Assembly (NCBI RefSeq): GCF_000315625.1
Contig: NW_005434624.1
Span: 389,100-453,099 of the forward strand
Reading direction: 5' to 3'
DNA: 64,000 nucleotides
DNA from: Guillardia theta CCMP2712
Taxonomy: Eukaryota; Cryptophyceae; Pyrenomonadales; Geminigeraceae
The position numbers and the translations under genes were made by a program. Shown here piece by piece: positions 50,581 through 61,900 of this stretch (positions are counted from its first letter, which is position 1; every line of letters starts with the position of its first letter). Below the pieces are notes generated by a model, which saw only the letters and a program-made list of their open reading frames with translations, had not been told where the DNA came from and ran no database searches.

Positions 50581-53500
50581 ATGATGGACAGAATGAGTGC
50601 GAAACGTCGCACTGGCGTCATGCGTGAAAGTGCTGCCGCCAAGACTCGTGGAGTGCATGACCCGAGACGACATGCTCTCTTGCTGGAGGAGAAGAAGGCT
50701 GAGAAGGATGCGAAGCTCAAGTCCAACCCTGTTGCTCTCTGTGACTTTCCCGAGGAGGCGGCAAGGGATAAGCGGTTTGATCCGCGCAACAAGATTTGCC
50801 CAGTATGCCGAGGAGTTGTGTTGGGACTGAACGCTGAAGGGACTCATCAGAAGAAGAGAACGAAAACGATCAAATGGCTGCATGCGCCAAAGGGAAGCTT
50901 CTGGAAAGACGTTGGGAATCACACTCTCAAGATGGACCCAAAAGGAGGCTCAGTGGAGCAGAGGAGGATGCAATGTACATGCGCACACGAGGAGACTTCG
51001 CAAGTCTCCATGCTCGAGCATGGGAAGGAGAAGGAGCGCCTGGCTGGGCTGCCTGGAATGTTGCAGCACGAGCGTGCGAAGCTCGAGACAGAAGCAGCAG
51101 ACTGGTATCGGGCAGCTGCCATACAGGGGCATGCTGAGGCTCAGTACCGGCTAGGAATGTACTACCTGGAGGGGCGAGGAGTGAGAAGAAGCACGCGAGA
51201 AGCTGTTCGGTTCCTTGAGAGGGCGGGAGAGACGGTTGCCGCTGCCGCGCTGCTCCTGGGACGGCTGTACGCAGATGGGAGTTTGGTGGAGAAGAACGTG
51301 GTGATGGCCATCGGATGGCTGAGGAAGGCACAAGATCTGGGGCATCCAGGAGCGGAGAAGGAGCTCAAGTCAAGATTCCAGCAGGAGGTTGCGGGCAGGA
51401 GGCTCAAGGTGGGGTTGCTGCAGCAGCAGGCGGCCAGCGGTGACGTTGATGCTAAGTGCAAGTTGGCGGCACTTCACTTCGAGGGGCAGGGGGTGCAGAA
51501 GGACGAGCCGAAAGCCTTCCAGCTGTACAAGGAGGCAGCAGTTGGCGGGCAGCTAGAGGCTATGTGCTGTGTGGGGCTGTGCTACCTGAGTGGGAGGGGA
51601 GTGAAAAGTAGCGTCGAAGAGGGGAAGCGGTGGGTCATGCGAGCCGCGTACCTGGGGCATGGTATCGCACAGCTGGAGTTGGCGGAGATGTATGAGAACA
51701 ACATGATGATCGAAGACGAGGAAGAGAGGAAGAGATGGAAGAGGAAATGCCTGCACCCTCAAGAAGCCATACTGGACTTGCGGTACATTCCCGAGAGTCA
51801 GATGTGTCCTGTGTGCAGTGGAAAGATCAGGAGAGGAGGGGATGATGATGATGAGGAGGAGGAGGAGATGTCTGCTGTTGAACGGGCTAGGCTGCTACGT
51901 CGGGAAGCCTCGAAGTGGCTGGAAGGTGAAGCCACCAAGTTCCTCCTTGAGGAAGCGAAGCCGCAGGGAGGAAAGATCAGAGTGAAGACTGCAGACATGA
52001 TACGAGCAATAGCGACTATGAGGTGAGGCTAGCTGCTAAGACATCAAATTCCTCTTGTCTTGTGCTATCATGCCAAGACCCTCCCTTCTCCCCGCCTCTT
52101 TCCCCTGTTAGCAAGGACGTGTCAGCGATTCCCTCCCCCCCCCCACCTTCCTTATGCTGAATCCATAGCGGATCAGCCTCTGTGACATGAGGGATATGTG
52201 ACATGTTCATCAGCGATCGAATAGCAGAGAGCATGAAGTTTGCCGCACAGAGGACGATCGCATCTCAGCTCGTCCGAAGATATTCCCAGAAAAGATATAT
52301 AAGGATGGTTACAAGACAAGAATTCATACCGGTAAAGCCCTTCTCGTCCTCTTCCTCGTCCTCTTTCTCGTCCTCCTTCTTCTCTTTCTCGTCCTCTTCC
52401 TCCTCGTCCTCTTTCTCCTCGTCCTCTTTTTATTCCTCCTCGTCCTCCTCGTCCTCCTCGTCCTCGTCCTCCTCTGTGCTAACTTCGCTGTCTCAGAATG
52501 CATTCTCCTCCGGGATCGGTCTCCTCCGACTTGAGAATGCGTGCAAGGCTGAGTTCGAAAAGCTGGGAAGGATGAGAGGAGGGGGAGAGACCAACTTCTC
52601 GTTGGCAGAGCTCCGGATGGTTGAGGAGGAGGCAAGAGGAATGGCCTCGACCCTTAACTCTTCCTCCTCCGCCTCCTCCGCTCCTGCCGCTTTCTCCGCC
52701 CTCCCCGACCTCCTTAGCCTTTGCGACCAGCGAGATAATTCATGGTCGGGGAGACAGAGGAAGGAGGAGGAGGACAAGCAGGAGCAGGGAGGGGAAGAGC
52801 CGTACCTGGATATCGAGTGGAAGAAGCATGCCATGGAAAAGGTACATGACAACCTATATGATCCTCCCGTCCCGTCTCGTCCACTCCTCTCCTCTCCTCT
52901 CCTCTCCTCTCCTCTCCTCCCCTCTTCCTCCCATTCTCCGCTCCTCCGCTCCTCCTTTCCTCCTCTCACGGGACTTCCTACCTCAGGAGTCAGAGATGCT
53001 GAGGACGGGAGATGCTGTTGAAATCCTGGTCCGGTTCGATCGCGGATCGCAGGCTCTGTTCGCCGACTCGATCACGAGACATCATCCGGGGATGGAAGAC
53101 GTACCCGTGTTCTCCTTGTCCAGGGTCAAGGAGTGGCAGGAGGTCGAGTTTACCTGAGACTCTCGTTTCCTCGCTGACATGAATTCGCTGACAGGACCTG
53201 TTCCGGACGGCGGAGACGATGGCGGCGCTGGAGGCTAAAGATGTCAAAAACCAGGATGAGCTGCTGGAGGAGAAGATAACGCAGGAGGAGTTTCTCAGCA
53301 GAAGGGAGCTAATCTTCAAAAGGATCGAGCTCAATCGTCGTCATAAGGCGATGTTGCAGTCCAAGGTGTCCTCTGTGAGTATCTGTTGCTGCTCTCCCCG
53401 GGTCTGGTCCTGACTCTGATGTCTTGCAAGGCTCTTTTCGAACAGCAAGCTCCTACCGCCTTTACCCAGTCAGATGTCAAGGCGGCGCGTGAGAGGTAAA

Positions 53501-55935
53501 CACGATCTTTGACATGTTCTGATGGACTTCTTGTTTCATGTTCCCACCACAATCTGAGCTCTTCTTGTCCTTGTCGTGACACGTTCTCTTCGCCCTCTCT
53601 GTGTCTTCAGCTTCATCGCTCGTCTGCTCATCATCTTTTCAGTCTCAACCGCATCAGAGGAGAAGTTGTCGAAGTTCTCCCCGGCGACGCTGACGCGCAA
53701 CTGGAGCTCGGGTGACTGCCTGACCTCCCCTCACCTCACCTCCCCTCACCTCACCTCACCTCACCTCACCTGCTTCTCTTCTTTCTCCTGCTTCTCCTGC
53801 TGCTCCTCAACTGCCTTCTTCATTGTCTTCGTCGGTGAAACAAGAGCAGGTTTAGATTTGCAGAGGGCAAGGGTGCGATGAGAGACAATTTCAAAGCTGT
53901 CAAGTGGATGAAGCAGGCTGTCGAACAGGTTCCTCTCATGCCTCGTTGCCCCTCCTCCAAACTTCAACTATCTCCATCTACTTTCTTCAACTATCTCCCT
54001 CTACTCTCTTCAACTATCTCCCTCTACTCTCTTCAACTATCTCCCTCTACTCTCTTCAACTATCTCCCTCTACTCTCTTCCCCTCAACTGTCCTTCTCGC
54101 ATCTCCTCCTCTCTCATCTATCTCCCCTCCCGCAACCCTTTCCACAGCCTCCCCTCTCCCTTTTCATCACCTCCTTTCCCTCCTCCGTCCCTCCGTCCTG
54201 CCCTCCCTCCGTCCCTCCCTCCCTTCTTCTTCTTCTTCCTTCCTTCCCTCCCTCCCTTCTACTTCTTCACTTGTTCATCTTCTCAGTCTACTTTCAGGAT
54301 CATCCCCTTGCTCACTGCGCGCTAGCCATCATGCTCGCAACAGGGCGCGGCGTCCCTTGCGTCGACAGGGAGGCAGCGATGAGGCACCTGCAGCGAGCCG
54401 CCGACGCCAACGTTGCCATAGCTGAAACTTTCTTGATGGATCTTGAGAGGTCAGAGGGAGGGAGCGGGAGGAGGGAGCGGGAGGAGGGAGGAGGACAATG
54501 AATAGAGAGAGAGGGCAGGGATAAAGGGGCAGGCGCATGGGTATGAAAGAGGAAGGAACGACGCTTCCGAGATTTGATCTTATGTTCTCGTTCACGTCGG
54601 CAGATCCAAGGAAGAGAGAGAATGGCGACAAATCCCGAGAGAAGTTGACAGGATAAGGAATGTTCTATGCAAGGAGGCGGACGAGAATCGCCGTACGAAG
54701 GTAGGACTTAATGATGATGATGATGACGACGACGACGATGGATATGATGATGATGGAGATGATGATGATAATGAGGAGGAGGAGGAGATCGTGGTGGTGG
54801 TCGTGGTGGTGATCATGATGACGATTGCTTTCATATTCTCGGATCTATCGTTTGTCATGTCTAATCATTTCTCAGGCTTTCCCAATCGCCACCCATAGGT
54901 CCCTTCTCCTTCTCCTTCTCGTTCTCGTTCTCCTTCTTCTCTCCCCTCTTCCCTCTCGCTCATCCCTCCTAAGGCTCCCCTTGCTCGTATCCCTCCCCTC
55001 TCCTTGCGCCCCTCTCTTCTCCTCTCCCCACCTGCCTCTTACCTCCTCCTCCTCCACTACAGGCTCGGCGAGCTCTTCTCTGCTGCTGGCGCTATCTTCC
55101 CTGGCGCCCTCGGCATTCGGCGCAAGTGGTGGCAGAGCATCGAGATGTTCCGGCAGGACGATGAGCGAGCACTTTCCCTCTTCCGGTCTGCTCAGAACGT
55201 TCCGCCCAAGGAGGTACCTCACACTCGCTCCTCCTCTCCCTCCCCCTATCCTCTTGTTTTCTCTCCTCTCCCTCTCCCTCTCCCTCTCCCTCNNNNNNNN
55301 NNNNNNNNNNNNNNNNNNNNNNNNNNNNNNNNNNNNNNNNNNNNNNNNNNNNNNNNNNNNNNNNNNNNNNNNNNNNNNNNNNNNNNNNNNNNACCTTTCC
55401 CTTTTCGTTCCGCCTTCCCCTCCCAAAATCTTTTGTTTTGCACTCTCCTTCCCCCTGTCCTTTTCCATACTGGTTTCCTTCTTTCCCCCCCCCCCCCCCC
55501 CCTCCCCTCGCTCTTCCCCTCCTCCTCCCCCTCCCCTCGCTCTTCCCCTCCGCCCTCTCAGCTCTTCTCCCTCTCCGCTCACAGATGACCGCAGGGAGTT
55601 TATCCTCCCAGTCTCATCAGCCTCGGCGAGATGTTCGAGTACAACAAGACAGCGCGAGGATGCGACAACAGGCGGGCACTGAAGGTAATGAGGCCCTGCC
55701 GCCGCCGCCGCCGCCGCTGCTCACCCTCCTCCCTCCTCCCTGCTGCTGCTCCTCCTCTTCCTCTTCCTCCCTCCTGCTCCCTGCTCCCTCCTCTGCTCAT
55801 TGTTTTTGTTTGCAGATGTACGGGAGCGCAATGAGTGCTGTAACATCAAACTACTCCGAGCAACGAGCGTTGACAAATATCAACGCTATCAGGACCAAAG
55901 AAAACATCGATCGAGGTGAACATCTAAGAACGTGA
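50581..55935 (+). CDS. Sel1-repeat protein with paired CPVC zinc-ribbon motifs
   Basis: The start is taken at ATG 50581 (MMDRMSAKRRTG); the first exon runs to about 52024. It contains two CPVC motifs (KICPVCRGVV, QMCPVCSGKI) bracketing Sel1-like repeats: AAIQGHAEAQYRLGMYYLEG, ALLLGRLYADGSLVEKNV, AKCKLAALHFEGQGVQKDEP, AMCCVGLCYLSGRGVKSS and IAQLELAEMYENN. It splices in phase (ATGAG|gtgagg to CGATCG at 52216) to further exons. These add more Sel1 units: RFAEGKGAMRDNFKAVKWM, AHCALAIMLATGRGVP, AAMRHLQRAADANVAIAE and SLGEMFEYNKTARG. The gene ends about 55935 (DRGEHLRT). Sel1 repeats are protein-protein adaptors, e.g. in ERAD and signalling. No signal peptide here, so cytosolic. A 100-N gap falls in one intron. 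Later exon borders are approximate; the end could extend to 56.1 kb. Confidence 0.72.
52333..52480. repeat. (TCGTCCTCT)-type pyrimidine repeat in intron
   Basis: Irregular repeats of TCGTCC, TCTTTC and TCCTCG. The open frame across it is poly-Ser but is bounded by donor CCG|gtaaag and acceptor TCTCAG|AATGC, so it is intronic in the Sel1 gene. Confidence 0.8.
53713..53770. repeat. (TCACC)n pentamer repeat in intron
   Basis: Tandem CTCACC/CTCCCC pentamers within an intron of the Sel1 gene. Confidence 0.9.
53961..54085. repeat. 23-bp minisatellite in intron
   Basis: About five copies of CAACTATCTCCCTCTACTCT plus CTT (23 bp), the first slightly diverged. It lies in the intron that precedes the exon starting near 54300. 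Confidence 0.93.
55293..55392. other. Assembly gap (100 N)
   Basis: Exactly 100 N within a C/T-rich intron of the Sel1 gene, flanked by CTCCCT repeats. The round number suggests a gap of unknown length. Confidence 0.98.
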
Positions 55936-56273
55936 GTTTTGCAATGTTGACATCATACAAGATACATGGGACGCCAAGACGAATCACATGAAGAAAGGTG
56001 ATGTGTTCAATCATCGTCATCACTCTCCTTTCCTTACATGCTTTTCAGAACTCTCGCGGATCTTGAAGTTGACGGACTGATATCAGCACCTCGGGATGCA
56101 TCTCAACATGAGATCAGAGTGAGAAGGCTCGACCAGCTCGCTGATTTCCTCCTGAACACCATCATCGTGCTCATCATAATCAATGACGACGACAATGTCC
56201 AACATCAACACTATCATCACAAGAACCACAAACACAACCACAAACACAAATATCATCTCTATCATCAACAACA

Positions 56274-57355
56274 TCACAAAAACTTGCAGACATATTTTTC
56301 ACACCTGTAGATAGCAAGCATCCCTTCTGTTTCACGTTTGAGCACATTGTGCAAAAATAGTAAAAGAATCAAGACGCTTCGAAAGGCTGACAAGGGCAAG
56401 AACCTCGAACGAGACTGACAGGCATCAATGAACGCTGCGATCAGAGGAGACAGGGTGGTATGAATCTCTCCCGACGGTAAGTTGGCCGCCTGCCCCATCT
56501 CACAGCCTGCATGTCAAACAAACTTCTCACTCACCGCATGCTGGTGGAGGGTCTCCAAAGAACTGCGAGCTTCCGTGTAGTTCTGTCGATCAACCAAAGG
56601 GGCAGACTTGTCATACGTTGCAACCCCTCCACAACCTCCTGCCTCCTGCCTCCTGCCTCCTGCCCCGCCCCCGCCCCCGCCCCCCTGCTCCCTCTGATCG
56701 CTAACCCTCACCTCAAGAATGATCTGAATGATACAGTCTGACAACATGGCTTGAGCCACTCCAGCTTGATCCTCAATCACATCAGCTACAGCGCCTTGGG
56801 AAGAAGCTGCAGCCGCAAGTCACTTCCCTCCATCCTTCCCGCCACCCTCCTCACCCTCCTCACCCTCCTCACCCTCCTCACCCTCCCCTCCCTCCCCTCC
56901 CTCCACTCGCTCTCCCTCCTCACATCTCGCTGATCGCCGCTGCAGAATCGTCATCAACCAGTGCAACGAGTCGCTGGCAGCGCTGTAATCCCCAGCTTCA
57001 ATCCTGAGTCCATGTCACTTTCACGTCTCCTCCGTACCTTGACCTTGTCTCAACCTCCCTCCCCCCTTGACCACCTCAGCCTCCCTTCCCTGATAAGTCT
57101 CTACCTGCTCTTTGTACCTTGTTTCATCTTCCTCCTCCCTCCCTTCTCTCCCATCCTCCTCTTCCTCCCTCCCCTTCCCTTTCTCCTTTTCTTCGGCACG
57201 AGTTTTCTTGCTCACCGACTCTGGATTGATTTTCGGATCAAACTCTCAGACAGGAAGGGCGACTGAGTTTCGACGAGCTGAGCAGCTTTCTCCAGGTAGA
57301 TAGCAGCATCGCAAGTCTGCGAGCAAGTGGCATCAGTTCGGCAACCATGAAACGA

Positions 57356-57388
<33 letters not shown>

Positions 57389-58169
57389 AAGAAGAAGAGT
57401 TTTTCACAAAGTTCTCACCTCTCCGATATCGTACAGGTGCTGGCCCATCTCAGCATACAGCGAGCTCGCAAGTCCGAACTTCTCATGCTGCATGTAGACG
57501 CTGATAGCGCACAGGTAGCAGTTGATGGCTTCGGGCAGCAGCTAGCAACCGCCCGGTCACTTGATGCACCACCAGCCTCGTCCCAACAACCTCTCGGAAA
57601 GTCTTATCGTCCTCCGAGTTGATTTTCTTTGCCTCCTCTCTCCACAGCAGCTTCACTTCCTCATCAGCATCCCGACAACTCAGCCCGCGCTCCTTTGCTC
57701 ACCTCCCCTGCTTGCACCTCCAAGTTCGCAGCCTTCAACGGACTCTCCAGCGCTCGTTGGCAATGGGCCGCTGACATGCAGCATATTGCTGACGGCAGGA
57801 GGTGCTCAGATGGCAGCATGTTGCATCAGCATCGACAACACCTGCATGGGGAGCGTTTCCTTCCCTCCGCAGCGCCCCGGCAAGCTCCAAGAGCTCTTCC
57901 GTGGCTCCCTGTAAGGTGTTAAGGAGGCATGGTCGGAGCTGAGCGCATTCTCACATTGTAGTCTATCTTCTTGAAAAGTCTCTGTCAACAACAGATCTCG
58001 TCAATCCAAGTTATTCGATCATTACAACACGAAGTCACGCTCGATTGCGAGCGACAACACGAAGCTCAGCTTTGATCTTTTGATAAGGACACATGTTCCA
58101 CCAAGACCGTACAGATCAACTCACACCTGGCACAAGGAATCATCATCATCATCATCTCCATCATCATCA

Positions 58170-58202
<33 letters not shown>

Positions 58203-58357
58203 TCCATCTCCATATCCATCTCTATCTCTATCTCTATCTCCATCATCACTACAAGCGTCATATCTCTGCCAATCGCTTCTGCCATGTCGAATCGTCTGAC
58301 CTTATGGATGTTCTGTTGTATCTTATGCAGCTCCTCATCGAACTTCGCCACCTCCAT
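56274..58357 (-). CDS. F8A: HAP40/F8A-like TPR protein (huntingtin-associated)
   Basis: Start ATG 58357 (MEVAKFDEELHKIQQNIHK), then exons 57908-57842 and about 57796-57729, joining in phase. Further exons lie near 57650-57600, 57530-57430, 57320-57230, 56985-56945, 56815-56715, 56610-56540 and 56510-56410. The joined sequence follows the order and spacing of HAP40: EELLELAGALRREGNAPHA, ICCMSAAHCQRALESPLKA (compare the family's xxARCQQALxxPxEA), VKLLWREEAKK, then AINCYLCAISVYMQHEKFG and LASSLYAEMGQHLYDIGE, AIYLEKAAQLVET, LSDCIIQIILE and LSPLIAAFIDACQ. HAP40 is an all-helical TPR-like partner of huntingtin in animals. A homologue here would suggest a huntingtin homologue elsewhere in the genome. 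Identity is by eye from helix patterns, so moderate confidence. Intron 1 contains an ATC/CAT microsatellite. Confidence 0.58.
56630..56690. repeat. CCTCCTG/CCCCCG repeats in intron
   Basis: Three CCTCCTG units followed by CCCGCC units, in an intron of the HAP40-like gene. Confidence 0.8.
56838..56905. repeat. (CACCCTCCT)n repeat in intron
   Basis: About five 9-bp units followed by CCCCTCCCT variants, intronic in the HAP40-like gene. Confidence 0.85.
57357..57388. repeat. (GGCA)n tetranucleotide repeat in intron
   Basis: Seven to eight GGCA units between two exons of the HAP40-like gene. Confidence 0.9.
58137..58252. repeat. (ATC)n and (ATCTCT)n microsatellite in intron 1
   Basis: ATC triplets grading into ATCTCC/ATCTCT hexamers. 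On the minus strand this is a GAT/GAG tract just inside intron 1 of the HAP40-like gene. Confidence 0.92.
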
Positions 58358-58904
58358 CGTCTCCCATTTCACTGCGGCATTCTTGATCCCACCCCCTCTA
58401 CCTCTACCCCGTCAAGAATGACCCCCACCCCTTCCATTCCCCTAGTTGACAAGGTAAAATCTCGACATTCTCCCTCTCTGATTACAGAGTACCCCCGCAT
58501 TTAACAATTGTATTCTTTGTGGGATCATACCCCTCTATTGCGCCATACTTGGAGGGGTATTGTTTTCGTACCCTTGATTTCTGGTACCCCTCAGTTAACA
58601 GTTATTGAACCGGGTGGTGTGTCCGACCTGAGCCACGTCCGCTATGCAGGGAGGCGCTTGATGCAGTCCTGAGCCCCCGCCTGCATCAACCGCTGGCGCT
58701 CGATCCTTCCCCTCCTTCCTGTCTCCTCCTCCTCCTCCTCCTCCTCCTTCTCCCTGCTACCTCCATTCCCTCCCCTACTCGTTGCCTCCTCGACTTCCTG
58801 GTACTGGCTCTTCAATCGCCTTGGTTGGTCTGACACCTTGCGGCCTTGTTGAAGTGCTGTTGTCGATCTTCCCTCACTCGCTTCTGCCTGTCTGAAGTAT
58901 TGAC
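58358..58904. other. Divergent intergenic region
   Basis: Between the HAP40-like start at 58357 (minus) and the PDZ gene start at 58905 (plus). It holds a short imperfect inverted repeat around TACCCCTC...GAGGGGTA (58530-58595) and C/T tracts at 58720-58780. It probably contains both promoters; no element can be assigned. Confidence 0.45.
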
Positions 58905-61900
58905 ATGTCCTACTCCGTGCATGACGCTCGAGACGTCGTGAAGAACCTCCGAGCATGCCTCAGCGCCCTCAGCCTGAAGGCACCGAGCCCTGGGTCCTAC
59001 GAAGGCTCGGGCTCCTCCTCGAGCATCTGCACCATTGGGCTGATGCTGAATGGATGTGTCATAGACAACATGATGCCCGGAAGCTCCTCGTTCCTGATAG
59101 GAAAGATCAGGCCGGGAGACGTGATCGAGTCGGTGGACGGGAAGGAAGCTCGCCCCGAGAACGTGGTGGAGCTGATACGAGGAAGCGACGTCCCTGGAAG
59201 TAAGGTGGAGCTGAAGCTGAGGAGCTCCGACCGATCCTTCAAGGAGCTCCACGTCCCGCGCGAGATCAGGTCGAACGTCCTGAAGCAGCGCGACCTCTTC
59301 ATGACGCTGGGTGAGTTCTTGCCGTCGAGGGCTCGCAATGACTGACTTGGATGCAGATGAGATGAGGGGGGTGGCTTCCTCTCAGATCCTCGAGCAGCGG
59401 GGGAAGAAGAAGCCGGACGACAACCTGATCAAGGCGCTCAACCGCTTCGTCGACAGCAGCACCGGAGCCATCGAGGGCCTGACGTCAGTTGGCAACGCGC
59501 AGCTGCTGAGAGAGATGGAGCTCCGCGACCATATCGACAAGGTCAAGGCCGTGACCCGTCAGTACCTCGACCGCCTCGACTCGGCGCTCGCTAATCTGGC
59601 GTTCAGTGAGACTGAGGAGGGAGGAAACGAGGAGGGGAAGGAGGGAGGGAAGGAGGGAGGGGATGCAGGAGGAGCAACCCACCAGCAGAACGGCAGCAAG
59701 AGCGACAAAAGGTTCGAGTCCCTTCTTCACAGGTGCAACGAGCTCGAAGCTCGCCTGTCGGATCGAGACGCTGCCCTCCAGCTCCAGCAGCAGACGCACG
59801 CGACCGCCATGCTGCGATTGCAGGCAGAGATCCAGAGCTTGCAGGACCAGCTGGCCTTCGCACAGGCGCAGGGGAAGGAAGTGACGCCAGCGCAGCCCGA
59901 TGACGTCACCCTCTCAGGGCAGCTGAGCAGAGCGAAGACGAAGATGGCGAAGCTGGAGGCTGAGCTGACGGTCGCTAAGAGCACGATGCAGTCCAAGAAC
60001 GCAGCGATCACAGAGGCGCGCATGGAGGCGCAGGCGGCGCATGACGCCAGCAGGGCGGACAAGGAGGCGCTGAAAGTCTGCAGAGAGAACCTGGAGCGAG
60101 CAAATGCGGAGCTGAAGAGCCTGCAGAGGAACGTGAACCTCCTGTCGCAGAAGCAGGGGGTGACGGAGAGCGTCGCAGCGACAGCGGACGTCTCGACCCT
60201 CAAGGTTGAGATCGCTCGGCTGACGCAGGAGGTTGTAGCGCAGACGGCCAAAGCAGCGCAGGCGGAGAAAGCAGCAGAGCAGGCGAAAGAGGAGGCGAGA
60301 ATCCTCCTTCGCAAGAGGCAGGCCGATCAGAGCGCGATAGCCCAGGTGGAGGCGGACGTGATGGCGGCAACGAGGGCGTTGGCGATGCAGGAGCACGGAG
60401 ACGCTGCGAACCCTACGAGCGAGGAATTGGCCAAGGAAGAGGCGAACCTCGGAGATCAGCACGCTGAGGAGGATCCGAGCCAGAACCCGAACCCTGAGAG
60501 GCACAAGTATGAAGCAGCGATCATCAAGATCGGCAGCCTTCAGCAGAAGGTGCAATCTCAATCCCCGTCCTGCTCCCTCTCCTTCCCCTTCCGTCCTCCT
60601 CCGTCTCCTTCTCCTTCCGTCTCCCCCCCCACCCCCCTCCTTCTCCCTTCTCTGTCCCTCTTGTTTTTCTCTTCTTTGTTTGGCTCTTCCAATCCTTCTT
60701 CCCTGCGGTTCTTTCCCCCCAACCATCTCGCTGCTCCTGTAAGTCCTGGCTGACGGGGCGGGCAGGTGGCAGAGCTTCAGGGTGTCATCAAGAGCTACCA
60801 GAAGGACGGGAAGACTGGAATCCTTGAGATGCAGACGGCAGCGAGGTCGGCGACAGAGGCGAAGCAGGAGCTGGAGTCGGAGAAGAAGAGGAGGAACGAG
60901 GAGAGGACGCAGCTCACTGCCAAGATGCAGACGCAGCGAGAGGAGCTGGAGAACAAGGTGCTGATGACGGAGAAGGCGAGAGTGAAGCTGCAGGAGCTGC
61001 TCGCCAAGAAAGAGGCGCAGCTGGAGAGGGTGACGGAGGAGGCGCGCAAGGCAGCCACAACGATGAAGGAGGAGATGCAGAACATGCAGGCTCGGCATGA
61101 GCAGGCATGGCAGAGGACGGCAGATGCAGTCGACAGGCTGGAGAAGGACACGACCGAGGCTAAGGAGGAGAGAGACGCTGCAGTGAAAGCGAGGAAGGAT
61201 CAAGAGAATTATGTGAAGTCCATGGAGGAGGAGGTGAAGCAGATGAAGGAGCGACTCGAGCAGGAGACGAAGAGAGCGTCGGATGCTGTAGAAGGTGAGA
61301 TCATACTTGGAGGAGCAGGCAAAATTTCTGACGTCTCGTGCAGCTGCCAACAAGGAAGCGAAGCAGGAGATCGACAAGAAGGAGCAGGAGTGCAAAGACC
61401 GTATCCTCCACCTCGAGACCGACAACGCCCTCAAGCTCAAGGCCATGCAGGAGCAGTTGCGAGCGGCGCACGACAGCGTGACGGATTCGTACGCCATGGT
61501 AGCACAGGCGCAGGCGAAATGCTTGGAGGAGGTGGAGAAGGCGAGGGAGAGGGAGGGAGCTGCGAGGAAGGAGGCGAGGGAGGCGCAAGACGCTCAGCAG
61601 CAGGAGTTGAAGAAGCTGCAGCGGCACCTGGCAGGAGTGACGGGGGTGAAGGAGGCAGAAGTGGAGCGAATGAGCACGAGGATCGCGACTCTGGAGATGA
61701 CGATCAAGACGAGGAACGCGGAATCAGTTGCCATGCAGCTCGAGATCGAGCGGCTGAACCAGCAGACGGAGCAGGAGCGGCAGAGGAGGGAGGCGATGGA
61801 GCAGGACTACCAGCACGCCATGAAACGACTGTCAAAGAGCGACGAGGCGATCGCCCGGGCTGAGGCTCGAGCAAGGGAGGCGGTGGAGAGAGGGCAGGAG

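Noticed and set aside
52322-52497. Poly-Ser open frame in the Sel1 gene
   Set aside because: Bounded by a good donor (CCG|gtaaag) and acceptor (TCTCAG|AATGC); it is a pyrimidine-repeat intron rather than a Ser-rich domain.
55293-55392. Possible coding across the N block
   Set aside because: It is an assembly gap inside an intron; nothing can be inferred from it.
58530-58595. Terminator-like inverted repeat TACCCCTC/GAGGGGTA
   Set aside because: Short and imperfect, and located between divergent gene starts where no transcript end is expected.
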